Under the pieces are notes generated by a model that ran no database searches, was not told the DNA's origin, and saw only the letters and a program-made list of their open reading frames with translations. Below, piece by piece: positions 1 through 6,609 of a DNA stretch of 8,830 bases. How positions within the stretch are numbered: position 1 is the first letter of the stretch; the number at the start of each line of letters is the position of its first letter. This stretch comes from Clostridiaceae bacterium (GTDB lineage Bacteria; Bacillota; Clostridia; Oscillospirales; Acutalibacteraceae). The translations under genes and the position numbers were made by a program. Location: assembly GCA_016292455.1 (NCBI GenBank), contig JAEDIL010000075.1, positions 1-8,830 on the forward strand, given 5' to 3'.

Positions 1-1
1 T

Positions 2-505
2 CGCGAGTTCGAAGGAAGAATTTCTGAAAACGGTGAAAAGGATGTCTGCTGGGACAGACTACCGGGTGCATGGACTGTTCATGACGGGTTTTATACAGAC
101 AAATGGCTGGAAGAACCTATGATGATTGGTACTAATGTCAAAGAGGAATATGAAAAGGTCTGCAAAGGTCTTGATGAGTTGCTTTCTTTTCACGGATACA
201 AACATAACGGTCGTCTGTTTGAAGCTGTCAGACCGAATCATGACACTATTGTATTTTTCTGCCATTTTGCCGTTGAATGTGTTATAATCAGTCACTTGAT
301 TTCTGTCAGTCCCATGCCGCTGTGGCATAATTTTGCCGCGCTGCCCAGCTCGGTTACAACGCTTGTTTCCGAAGAAAGAGAGAAGGGAATTGCCAGTTTC
401 AGAATACTTTCTTTCGGGGACATAAGTCATCTGTATAAGGATGGTGAAGAACCATCGTTTGCCTGCCGTTTCTGTGAGTGTTTCGATGATGACACAAGAC
501 ATTGA
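2..505 (+). CDS. Histidine phosphatase family protein, C-terminal part (5' end outside window)
   Basis: The frame is open from the window's left edge to TGA at 503-505, giving 167 visible residues; the start and the N-terminal RHG catalytic motif lie outside. An internal ATG at 119 would cut into the conserved fold, so it is not the start. The visible part carries the second catalytic histidine of the phosphoglycerate-mutase-like fold (visible residue 88, in FFCHFAVECVIISHL), followed by the SPMPLWHNFAALPSSVT segment and a C-terminal GDISHLYKDGEEPSFA stretch, both typical of small Firmicutes histidine phosphatases. Members transfer phosphate to the RHG histidine and hydrolyse small phosphometabolites in the cytoplasm; the substrate here cannot be told from sequence. 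A strong terminator follows 14 bases after the stop, so it ends its own transcription unit. Family call is firm, specific function unknown. Confidence 0.85.
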   Translation, partial: REFEGRISENGEKDVCWDRLPGAWTVHDGFYTDKWLEEPMMIGTNVKEEYEKVCKGLDELLSFHGYKHNGRLFEAVRPNHDTIVFFCHFAVECVIISHLISVSPMPLWHNFAALPSSVTTLVSEEREKGIASFRILSFGDISHLYKDGEEPSFACRFCECFDDDTRH

Positions 506-518
506 TAATTACAGTGAG

Positions 519-552
519 ATACTGGTGCAAAGCTTTTGCGCCGGTATTTTTC
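519..552 (+). terminator. Rho-independent terminator after the histidine phosphatase gene
   Basis: A 13-bp stem pairs 519-531 (ATACTGGTGCAAA) with 535-547 (TTTGCGCCGGTAT), with two G-U wobbles and a 3-base loop, followed directly by a T run. It separates the phosphatase gene from the promoter of the next operon. Confidence 0.85.
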
Positions 553-583
553 TTTAATTTTCGACCGATGTCGGAAAAACTGA

Positions 584-612
584 TTGACATTGCCACTTTG
601 ATAGAATATAAT
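584..612 (+). promoter_or_regulatory. Consensus sigma-A promoter of the oxidoreductase-AlkD operon
   Basis: The -35 box TTGACA is at 584-589 and the -10 box TATAAT at 607-612, separated by exactly 17 bp; both hexamers are perfect matches to consensus. Transcription should start near 619, giving a leader of about 35 nt. The match suggests strong basal expression. No obvious operator or riboswitch fits in the short leader. Confidence 0.9.
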
Positions 613-640
613 TGACAGAGCATGGAGCGTATTTTCAGAG

Positions 641-645
641 AGGAG
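641..645 (+). promoter_or_regulatory. Ribosome binding site that fixes the ATG start at 654
   Basis: AGGAG lies 8 nt before the ATG at 654. An upstream in-frame TTG at 612 overlaps the -10 box and would not be in the transcript, so 654 is the start. Confidence 0.85.
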
Positions 646-653
646 AAAGTATA

Positions 654-2708
654 ATGAATTCAGAGTATTCTTCGTTGTTCACCCCGTGGAAGATAGGTAA
701 CGTTGAAATTAAAAACAGAATCGTTCTTTGTCCCATGGGCGGCACCTCGCTTTTCGGCTGGATGGAACCTAACCACTTTGATAAGGAAGCTGCCAATTTC
801 TTTCTTGAAAGGGCAAAAAATAACGTTGGTCTTATTATTCCCGGAATTGCTCCGTTGAAAGACACAATCGGCAACCGCTGGCTTTATCAGAACAAGAAAA
901 TGTTCAGGGAGCTCAAGGTTTTCATGGATGAGCTTCATAAAACGGGAGCAAAGCTTTTTGTTCAGCTGACCGCCGGATTCGGCCGCTCCTTTGCAATCAC
1001 AGATCAGCTTGCAAAGCTTTACAACACTCCGCTGCGCACTCTTATGAAGCCTGTTTTGGACCTGGGTTACCTTTGTGCAAGTCCGAGTGAGCTTCCCTCA
1101 CGCTGGGCAGAGGGCGTAACCTGCCGTGCATTGAGCAAAAATGAAATTGAGGAAATGGTTGATGCTTTCGCAAAAACCGCCGCTTTGTGCAAGGAAGCCG
1201 GTGTTGACGGCGTTGAAATTCACGCTGTCCACGAAGGTTATCTTATTGACCAGTTTACAATGAAATATACCAATAAACGTACCGACGAATATGGCGGCTC
1301 TTTTGAAAACCGTTATCGTTTCCCGGTTGAAATTGTCAGAAGAATCAAGTCTGTCTGCGGTACTGATTATCCTGTATCACTGCGTTACTCGGTTCTTTCA
1401 AAAACAAAGGACTTCTGCTACGGCGCACTGCCCGGTGAAGAAGGATATGTTGAAATTGGCAGAGATATGGAAGAAAGCGAAAAAGCTGTAAAGTATCTTC
1501 AGGACGCCGGTTATGATATGCTTGACGCTGATAACGGTACTTATGATGCATGGTATTGGGCTCATCCGCCGGCGTATATGCCGCTTAACTGCAATCTTGA
1601 TGATGTTGCCCATATCCGAAAGTTTGTGGACATACCCGTTGTCTGTGCCGGAAGAATGGAACCTGAGGTGGCTGCAAAGGCAATTGAGGAAGGAAAAATT
1701 GATGCAATGGGTGTTGCCCGTCAGTTCCTTGCTGACCCGGCATGGATAACCAAACTTATGAGCGGAAAGCTTGAAGAGATTCTTCCCTGCATCTGCTGCC
1801 ACAACGGATGTTTCAATATGGCTCACTATAAAGGTCATGCGAATGACCAGGACTTCGGAGACTCCGCTCACATGGCCCGTTGCGCTCTTAATCCGGAAAC
1901 AATGCAGAGCAAAAAGTATAAAATTGTTCCTGCCGCAAGAAAGAAGAACATTGCCGTTATCGGCGGAGGAATCGGCGGTATGGAAGCTGCAAGAGTTCTT
2001 GCTTTGCGGGGTCACAACGTAACAATATATGAAAAAACCGACAAACTCGGCGGAATTTTCATCGCCGCAGCTGCTCCGTCATACAAGGAAAAGGACCGCG
2101 AGCTTATCGAATGGTTCAAGCGTGAAATTGCCAAGCTTCCGATTACCGTCAAACTGAATACAGAAGTTAAAGACGTCAACTCTCTCGGTGCTGACGAGAT
2201 TATTATTGCAACCGGTTCGAAAGCCCGTAAGATTCCCGTCAAAGGTGCCGAACTTGCCATGGACGCCACAGAATTTCTCCTTGGCGAAAAGCAGGTTGGC
2301 GAAAGAGTGGTCATTGTCGGCGGCGGACTTACCGGCTGCGAAATTGCTTATGACCTTTATCTTCACGGCAAGAAGCCTGTCATAGTTGAAATGAAAGATG
2401 ACCTCGTTGCTGTCAAGGGCGTATGCCTTGCCAATTCAAGCTTCCTTCGCGACTTTTTCAAAACGAATAAAGTTCCGGTTCACCTTGAAACCAAGCTTGC
2501 CGAGGTTCTTCCTGACGGAATTATGGCAACGGACAAGAACGGTAAAACCTTTAAAATCGAAGGCGACAGTGTTATCCTCTCTGTCGGTTACATTCCGACT
2601 CCGCTTGTTGTTGAAGGAAAGAACATCCATGTCATCGGTGACGCGAACAAGGTCGGCAACCTTCGCACAGTAATCTGGGGAGCATGGGATGTTGCAATGA
2701 AGCTTTAA
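654..2708 (+). CDS. Old Yellow Enzyme/2,4-dienoyl-CoA reductase-like flavo-Fe-S oxidoreductase
   Basis: This 684-residue protein has the three-part plan of 2,4-dienoyl-CoA reductase (FadH), clostridial 2-enoate reductases and the bile-acid enzymes BaiCD/BaiH: it should pass electrons from NAD(P)H through FAD and [4Fe-4S] to FMN to reduce an activated C=C bond in the cytoplasm. Residues about 1-370 form the FMN TIM barrel, with HAVHEGYLIDQF at 190-201 (Tyr196 matching the proton-donor position) and NKRTDEYGGSFENRYRF just after. Cysteines 379, 382, 386 (C-x2-C-x3-C) and 410 form the Fe-S site; the last gap is about twice that of E. coli FadH as I recall it. Dinucleotide motifs are GGGIGG at 437-442 and GGGLTG at 556-561, and the closing FAD motif is near VIGDANKVGN. 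It starts at ATG 654, is driven by its own promoter and is followed after one base by an AlkD-like gene. Substrate unknown: an enoate, enone, steroid or enoyl-CoA are all possible. Confidence 0.92.
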   Translation: MNSEYSSLFTPWKIGNVEIKNRIVLCPMGGTSLFGWMEPNHFDKEAANFFLERAKNNVGLIIPGIAPLKDTIGNRWLYQNKKMFRELKVFMDELHKTGAKLFVQLTAGFGRSFAITDQLAKLYNTPLRTLMKPVLDLGYLCASPSELPSRWAEGVTCRALSKNEIEEMVDAFAKTAALCKEAGVDGVEIHAVHEGYLIDQFTMKYTNKRTDEYGGSFENRYRFPVEIVRRIKSVCGTDYPVSLRYSVLSKTKDFCYGALPGEEGYVEIGRDMEESEKAVKYLQDAGYDMLDADNGTYDAWYWAHPPAYMPLNCNLDDVAHIRKFVDIPVVCAGRMEPEVAAKAIEEGKIDAMGVARQFLADPAWITKLMSGKLEEILPCICCHNGCFNMAHYKGHANDQDFGDSAHMARCALNPETMQSKKYKIVPAARKKNIAVIGGGIGGMEAARVLALRGHNVTIYEKTDKLGGIFIAAAAPSYKEKDRELIEWFKREIAKLPITVKLNTEVKDVNSLGADEIIIATGSKARKIPVKGAELAMDATEFLLGEKQVGERVVIVGGGLTGCEIAYDLYLHGKKPVIVEMKDDLVAVKGVCLANSSFLRDFFKTNKVPVHLETKLAEVLPDGIMATDKNGKTFKIEGDSVILSVGYIPTPLVVEGKNIHVIGDANKVGNLRTVIWGAWDVAMKL

Positions 2709-2709
2709 T

Positions 2710-3402
2710 ATGGATAGCTTTGAAGAAAAACTGATTGAACAGCTTTTTGACCACAAGGACGACAAGTATAAGGAATTCACCTGCAAGCTTATTCCGACCA
2801 TTGACAGGGACAGCGTTATAGGTGTCAGAACACCGGACATGCGCAAGCTTGCAAAAAGCCTTGTGCGCGCCGGCGGCTATGAGGGTTTCGTTAATTCTTT
2901 ACCGCATAAGTATCATGAGGAAAACTTTGTTCATGCAGCAATCATTGAACAGATTAAAGACTTTGATACTGCCGTTGCCGAAACTGAACGCTTTCTTCCA
3001 TACATAAACAATTGGGCTGTGTGCGATTCCTTTTCACCAAAGTGCTTTGCGAAGAACAAAATTCTTCTTCTTGAAAGAATCAGACAATGGCTGAGTGCCG
3101 GCGACACATATACTGTCCGTTTTGCAATTGGAATGCTGATGTCCCATTACCTCGACGGTGACTTTGAACCGGAGTATCTTTCGCTTGTTTCCGGTGTTAT
3201 GAGCGACGAGTACTATATAAAAATGATGCAGGCGTGGTATTTTGCAACCGCTCTCGCAAAACAGTATGACTCTTCCGTAAAGTTTATTGAGGAACGGCGG
3301 CTTTCCGTCTGGGTTCACAACAAAACCATTCAAAAGGCTGTTGAAAGCTATCGCATTACGGACGAACAAAAGGATTATTTAAAAAGCCTCAGAATCAAAT
3401 AA
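2710..3402 (+). CDS. AlkD-like DNA alkylation repair glycosylase
   Basis: The 230-residue protein matches the HEAT-like-repeat DNA alkylation repair family, close to the usual AlkD length. AlkD-type enzymes excise positively charged alkylated bases such as N3-methyladenine and N7-methylguanine without flipping the base. Family features seen: GVRTPDMRKLAK at 38-49, HEENF at 69-73, NNWAVCDSF at 100-108, WLSAGDTYTVRFAIGML at 127-143, QAWYFATALA at 174-183 and WVHNKTIQKAVESYR at 201-215. Trp102, Asp106 and Trp176 correspond to the catalytic Trp-Asp-Trp set of Bacillus cereus AlkD by motif alignment, so activity is plausible. The ATG lies one base after the stop of the upstream reductase and has no good Shine-Dalgarno of its own, so translation is probably coupled to that gene. 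A hairpin terminator follows. Orientation to a specific AlkD subfamily (AlkC/AlkD/AlkF-like) was not resolved. Confidence 0.9.
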   Translation: MDSFEEKLIEQLFDHKDDKYKEFTCKLIPTIDRDSVIGVRTPDMRKLAKSLVRAGGYEGFVNSLPHKYHEENFVHAAIIEQIKDFDTAVAETERFLPYINNWAVCDSFSPKCFAKNKILLLERIRQWLSAGDTYTVRFAIGMLMSHYLDGDFEPEYLSLVSGVMSDEYYIKMMQAWYFATALAKQYDSSVKFIEERRLSVWVHNKTIQKAVESYRITDEQKDYLKSLRIK

Positions 3403-3407
3403 TAATT

Positions 3408-3438
3408 CGCAGTCGGCTGGTGCCGACTGCGTTGTTTC
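3408..3438 (+). terminator. Hairpin terminator of the oxidoreductase-AlkD operon
   Basis: A perfect 10-bp stem pairs CGCAGTCGGC (3408-3417) with GCCGACTGCG (3422-3431) around the TGGT loop, followed by TTGTTTCT. The stem is strong but the T tract is interrupted, so some read-through is possible. Confidence 0.75.
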
Positions 3439-3513
3439 TGCTCATTCATGAGGTTGATTGCCTGTATTCATGCTTTGTTAATTTAAGTACTTTGAATTGA
3501 CTATGCCTGAGAT

Positions 3514-3532
3514 GTAGTGATAAATAAACTAC
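3514..3532. promoter_or_regulatory. Possible operator: inverted repeat GTAGT-N9-ACTAC
   Basis: Short inverted repeat GTAGT (3514-3518) and ACTAC (3528-3532) lies where the -35 region of the MATE gene promoter should be. A regulator dimer could bind here, but arms of 5 bp in AT-rich DNA can occur by chance. Confidence 0.25.
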
Positions 3533-3543
3533 GACTTTTGACT

Positions 3544-3549
3544 TATAAT
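3544..3549 (+). promoter_or_regulatory. Probable -10 element upstream of the MATE gene
   Basis: A perfect TATAAT sits 22 bases before the ATG at 3572, but the hexamers 16-18 bp upstream (TAAATA and its neighbours) do not resemble TTGACA. If it is the promoter, it is either weak or needs an activator. The transcript leader would be only about 16 nt, carrying AGGAGG at 3561-3566. The rest of the gap 3439-3571 shows no gene or recognised riboswitch. Confidence 0.5.
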
Positions 3550-3571
3550 CGATGGAAAAGAGGAGGTCACG

Positions 3572-4930
3572 ATGAAAAATCTCACAACCGGCAGTGTTTT
3601 TAAAAACATAGTTTTCTTTTCTTTGCCGTATTTGCTGTCGTATTTTTTGCAGACGCTTTACGGAATGGCTGATTTATACATTATCGGCAGATTTGAAACT
3701 CAGGTTGCCGCAACAACTGCCGTTTCAATAGGCAGTCAGGTCATGCATATGCTCACGGTTATGCTTGTCGGTCTTGCAATGGGTACAACAGTTTGCATCG
3801 GCAGGGCAATCGGTGCAAACGATAGAAGAAGCGTATCGTCAACTGTCGGAAACACAGTATCACTCTTTTCGCTCGTTTCGGTGGTTTTTACGGTTATCCT
3901 GCTATTCCTTGTAAAACCGATAGTCAGTGTTATGGCAACGCCAAATGAGGCTGTTTCAGGAACAATTGCATATCTTACGGTTTGCTTTATCGGAATTCCG
4001 TTCATCACTGCGTACAATGTAATCAGCTCCGTTTTTCGCGGCATGGGTGACAGCAAAAGTCCAATGTATTTTATTGCGGTTGCATGCTTTGTAAATATTT
4101 GTCTTGACTGCCTGTTTATCGGCGCTTTCAAAATGGGTCCGGTAGGTGCAGCGCTCGGGACAACGCTTTCTCAGGCTGTGAGCGTTGCAATTTCACTTGT
4201 CGTCATCAGGAAACGAAAGTTGATAGTTATTTCTCGCAAAGACCTGAATCCTGACAGGACGGTTATCGGGAAGCTTTTGAAAATCGGGATACCGGTTGCC
4301 TTGCAGGACGGTTTCATTCAGATTGCATTTATTGTAATCACGATAATTGCAAACAATCGCGGACTGACTGACTCCGCTTCGGTCGGCATTGTTGAAAAGG
4401 TAATCTGCTTTGTTTTCCTTGTACCGTCTTCTATGCTTTCTGCCGTTTCCGCCCTCGGCGCACAAAATATCGGCGCCGGAAAGAAAGACCGGGCAATTCA
4501 GACCCTGAAATATGCCTGTCTGATTTCTGTCGGATTCGGAATAGTTGTCTGTATAATTGCTCAGCTGTTATCCGAACAGATAGTAGGAGCATTTACTCAG
4601 GATAATGCGGTAATCGTTTCCGGCGGAAAATATCTGCGCGGCTACATTTTTGACTGTGTATTTGCCGGAATACAGTTCAGTTTCAGCGGATACTTCTGCG
4701 CTTGCGGAAAATCGCAGCTTTCATTTATACATAATGTTATTTCAATACTTATTGCCCGCGTTCCCGGTGCGTTTTTTGCTTCAAAAATGTTCCCGGATAC
4801 TCTATTGCCGATGGGACTTGCTTCGGCGGCGGGCTCGCTGCTTTCAAGCATAATTTGCATTGCGGCGTTTCTGTTGATGCAGAAAAAAGAAAATCGGTTT
4901 GAAAGGAAAGATTCCCGCGAGACTGCATAA
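3572..4930 (+). CDS. MATE family efflux transporter
   Basis: The 452-residue, strongly hydrophobic protein has the length and 12-helix character of MATE multidrug/cation antiporters, which export small, often cationic or toxic compounds using Na+ or H+ gradients. The start is set by a perfect AGGAGG five bases before ATG. The N-terminal segment LTTGSVFKNIVFFSLPYLLS followed by LQTLYGMADLYIIGRF is a classic MATE signature, as are AMGTTVCIGRAIGANDRRSV at the end of the first bundle's early helices, SSVFRGMGDSKSPM in the middle, and KIGIPVALQDGF plus ALGAQNIGAGKKDRA, which repeat the pattern in the second half. The tail (KKENRFERKDSRETA) is charged and cytoplasmic. The substrate cannot be assigned. 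A ketopantoate-reductase-like gene follows after 38 bases with no terminator between, so the two are probably co-transcribed. Confidence 0.92.
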   Translation: MKNLTTGSVFKNIVFFSLPYLLSYFLQTLYGMADLYIIGRFETQVAATTAVSIGSQVMHMLTVMLVGLAMGTTVCIGRAIGANDRRSVSSTVGNTVSLFSLVSVVFTVILLFLVKPIVSVMATPNEAVSGTIAYLTVCFIGIPFITAYNVISSVFRGMGDSKSPMYFIAVACFVNICLDCLFIGAFKMGPVGAALGTTLSQAVSVAISLVVIRKRKLIVISRKDLNPDRTVIGKLLKIGIPVALQDGFIQIAFIVITIIANNRGLTDSASVGIVEKVICFVFLVPSSMLSAVSALGAQNIGAGKKDRAIQTLKYACLISVGFGIVVCIIAQLLSEQIVGAFTQDNAVIVSGGKYLRGYIFDCVFAGIQFSFSGYFCACGKSQLSFIHNVISILIARVPGAFFASKMFPDTLLPMGLASAAGSLLSSIICIAAFLLMQKKENRFERKDSRETA

Positions 4931-4968
4931 GACGGCATGCTTTCTGCGCGGAGCAGGTAGATAGATTT

Positions 4969-5895
4969 ATGTCAATTAAAACAGTCAGTATTCTTGGACT
5001 CGGTGCCGAAGGAAGCGTTGCCTTTTGCGCAGCAAGGGAAGCTCTTTCATTTGAAGATGTTCGGGTAATTGCAAAAGGCAAGAGAGCCGAACGGCTGAAA
5101 AGCAGCGGAATAACAATCAACGGAAAACACTATGATCTGAATGTAAAAGCACCCGGTGAAAGCGGGAAAGCACCTGACTTGTTGGTTGTTGCCGTAAAGT
5201 TTTACAGCCTTAACGAAGCGATGGATGACATAATCGCTGAGGTTGGCAATAATACGGTTGTAATAAGCATGATAAACGGTCTTTCGAGCGAGGATATTAT
5301 CTCGGAGCATCTTGACCGTGGTCATGTTGTATACAGCATGAGCAAGGTGAACTCAAAAAAGATTGAAAACAACGTTGAATTCAAACCCGTCGGTCACATA
5401 GTTTTCGGTGAAAAGGATGGAAGTGTAAACCCTTCTCTTCAGGATTTGTGTGACATGTTCGGCCACGTTGTTCCAACAGAAATCAGCACAGACATTCATA
5501 TTCAAATATGGAAAAAGTATATGATGAATTCAGCCTGCAATACAGTTGAAGCAATTTTCCGCGGTCAGCACAGCTGGTTCCAGAAAATCCCGGAGGCACG
5601 TGATGCAATGCGCTGCGTAATGATTGAGATTATGCAGCTCGGCAATAAAGTCGGTGTACCGTTGAAGGAAGCTGACATTGATGAAGTCATTAGTCTCTTT
5701 TACAGCTATCCACCGGACGGAATGTGCAGCATGGTCCAGGATATTGTTTCAAAAAGACCGACAGAAATTGAGATGTTTATGGGCGAAGCACTGAAAATGG
5801 GAAAAGCATGCAATGTTGACCTGCCTGTCTGCCGCTTTGTCTATGATATAATTAAATCAATGGATAAAGCTAATTCAGGAATACTTGAAGCCTAA
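4969..5895 (+). CDS. Ketopantoate reductase family (PanE/ApbA-like) oxidoreductase
   Basis: The 308-residue protein matches the PanE/ApbA family, NADPH-dependent reductases that convert 2-dehydropantoate to pantoate in coenzyme A synthesis; many paralogues act on other 2-keto acids. An N-terminal Rossmann fold starts with GLGAEG at 10-15. The C-terminal helical domain keeps the active-site set in expected spacing: Lys183, Asn187 and Asn191 in WKKYMMNSACN, Ser254 in SMVQD, and Glu266 in RPTEIE, matching E. coli K176, N180, N184, S244 and E256. The ribosome site is weak (AGG about 11 bases before ATG). Neighbours are a MATE pump upstream and a converging acyltransferase gene, with no panB, panC or panD, so the pantothenate role is possible but not supported by context. 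No panE symbol is given for that reason. Confidence 0.88.
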   Translation: MSIKTVSILGLGAEGSVAFCAAREALSFEDVRVIAKGKRAERLKSSGITINGKHYDLNVKAPGESGKAPDLLVVAVKFYSLNEAMDDIIAEVGNNTVVISMINGLSSEDIISEHLDRGHVVYSMSKVNSKKIENNVEFKPVGHIVFGEKDGSVNPSLQDLCDMFGHVVPTEISTDIHIQIWKKYMMNSACNTVEAIFRGQHSWFQKIPEARDAMRCVMIEIMQLGNKVGVPLKEADIDEVISLFYSYPPDGMCSMVQDIVSKRPTEIEMFMGEALKMGKACNVDLPVCRFVYDIIKSMDKANSGILEA

Positions 5896-5896
5896 T

Positions 5897-5938
5897 AAAA
5901 ACTGCCCCACCGCAAGCCCGGTTGCCTGCCGTGGGGCA
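5897..5938 (-). terminator. Shared hairpin terminator between converging genes, best on the minus strand
   Basis: An 8-bp stem pairs TGCCCCAC (5903-5910) with GTGGGGCA (5931-5938), and an inner GCAA/TTGC pairing closes the loop. Read on the minus strand it is followed by GTTTTTATT, a good terminator for the PlsY-like gene whose stop lies 3 bases away. On the plus strand the tail is only ATTCTTATG, so termination of the reductase transcript is likely weaker. Confidence 0.75.
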
Positions 5939-5941
5939 TTC

Positions 5942-6514
5942 TTATGCCTGACTTACTTTCCTGCTCTTTCTGAGGTGAAGCAGTACAATGATCAGGCTCT
6001 CAATCAGCACACACAACAAAACGGCTGAGCTATATCCGAAAACTGCAACACAGACAAATACCATTATCGCAAAAGTATATGAGCTGTATGTTGCCGAGCG
6101 AAGTATGAGTCCGAACAGTCCGGCAACAATAACAGACACAAAGAAAACGCGAAAATCCAATGTCAATGCGAACGCGGCTGCAACTGCAACGCCCTTTCCG
6201 CCGCGAAAACCCAACCAAAACGGAAAGCAATGACCGAGAATTACCCCGAGGGAACAATAGGAAATGACTATATCGGTGTCAATATTCGGAAAAATAATCG
6301 TCGAAAGAATGCATGGAATTATTGTTTTGAGCATGTCGCTGAACAGAACGGTTGCACCCAATGTTTTGTTGAAATTGAGAAAAGTATTCATTGTTCCTGC
6401 ATTTCCTGAACCGCCGGAGCGGACATCAGTATCCATAAACCGCTTTACCAGTATATATGAGGTTTGCAGACAGCCGAATGTATAACCGAGAATAACGCAT
6501 AACATTACTTTCAT
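5942..6514 (-). CDS. PlsY-like glycerol-3-phosphate acyltransferase, divergent
   Basis: The 190-residue integral membrane protein fits the PlsY family, which moves an acyl chain from acyl-phosphate (made by PlsX) to the sn-1 position of glycerol-3-phosphate, the first step of phospholipid synthesis in most Gram-positives. Several membrane helices are evident. Motif 1 is DVRSGGSGNAGTMN at 30-43 (the usual consensus reads GSGNxGATN, so the A-T pair is changed), motif 2 is GHCFPFWLGFRGGKGVA at 94-110 and fully typical, and motif 3 is LRSATYSS at 138-145. The C-terminus stops at HLRKSRKVSQA and lacks the usual NIxRLxxGxE tail. ATG at 6514 is preceded by GGTGG four bases upstream. It stands alone, divergent from the YetF-like gene. 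It may be a second PlsY with altered specificity rather than the main housekeeping copy. Confidence 0.88.
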   Translation of the reverse strand: MKVMLCVILGYTFGCLQTSYILVKRFMDTDVRSGGSGNAGTMNTFLNFNKTLGATVLFSDMLKTIIPCILSTIIFPNIDTDIVISYCSLGVILGHCFPFWLGFRGGKGVAVAAAFALTLDFRVFFVSVIVAGLFGLILRSATYSSYTFAIMVFVCVAVFGYSSAVLLCVLIESLIIVLLHLRKSRKVSQA

Positions 6515-6573
6515 TTAACCACCGGAAATATGGTTCTCTGATTTTGTCTTTTTATTCAATGTATAATTTGCTT

Positions 6574-6582
6574 TGATATAAA
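6574..6582 (+). promoter_or_regulatory. Extended -10 promoter element (TGATATAAA) for the YetF-like gene
   Basis: TG-N-TATAAA at 6574-6582 is an extended -10 element, with a weak TTCAAT at 6555-6560 as -35 (16-bp spacer). It would place transcription start near 6589. A second TATAAT at 6562-6567 lies upstream but has no fitting -35. No clear promoter was found for the divergent PlsY-like gene in this 95-bp gap. Confidence 0.5.
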
Positions 6583-6596
6583 AAGACTATGAGAAA

Positions 6597-6604
6597 AAGG
6601 GGAG
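6597..6604 (+). promoter_or_regulatory. Ribosome binding site choosing ATG 6610 over ATG 6589
   Basis: AAGGGGAG lies five bases before ATG 6610. The upstream in-frame ATG at 6589 has no purine-rich GG site before it and coincides with the predicted transcription start. Confidence 0.8.
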
Positions 6605-6609
6605 TGCCT

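Noticed and set aside
59..502. Minus-strand open frame of 147 codons
   Set aside because: Antisense to the histidine phosphatase, whose motifs are clear; no domain seen in the antisense product.
612..653. Upstream TTG start adding 14 residues to the OYE-like reductase
   Set aside because: The TTG overlaps the -10 box TATAAT, so it should not be transcribed, and AGGAG sits correctly before ATG 654.
1398..2015. Minus-strand open frame of 205 codons
   Set aside because: It lies wholly opposite the conserved barrel and Fe-S part of the reductase and has no recognisable domain.
3432..3571. Riboswitch or small gene in the gap before the MATE gene
   Set aside because: No stable multi-helix fold or convincing short coding frame with a ribosome site was seen; the transcript leader is predicted to be only about 16 nt.
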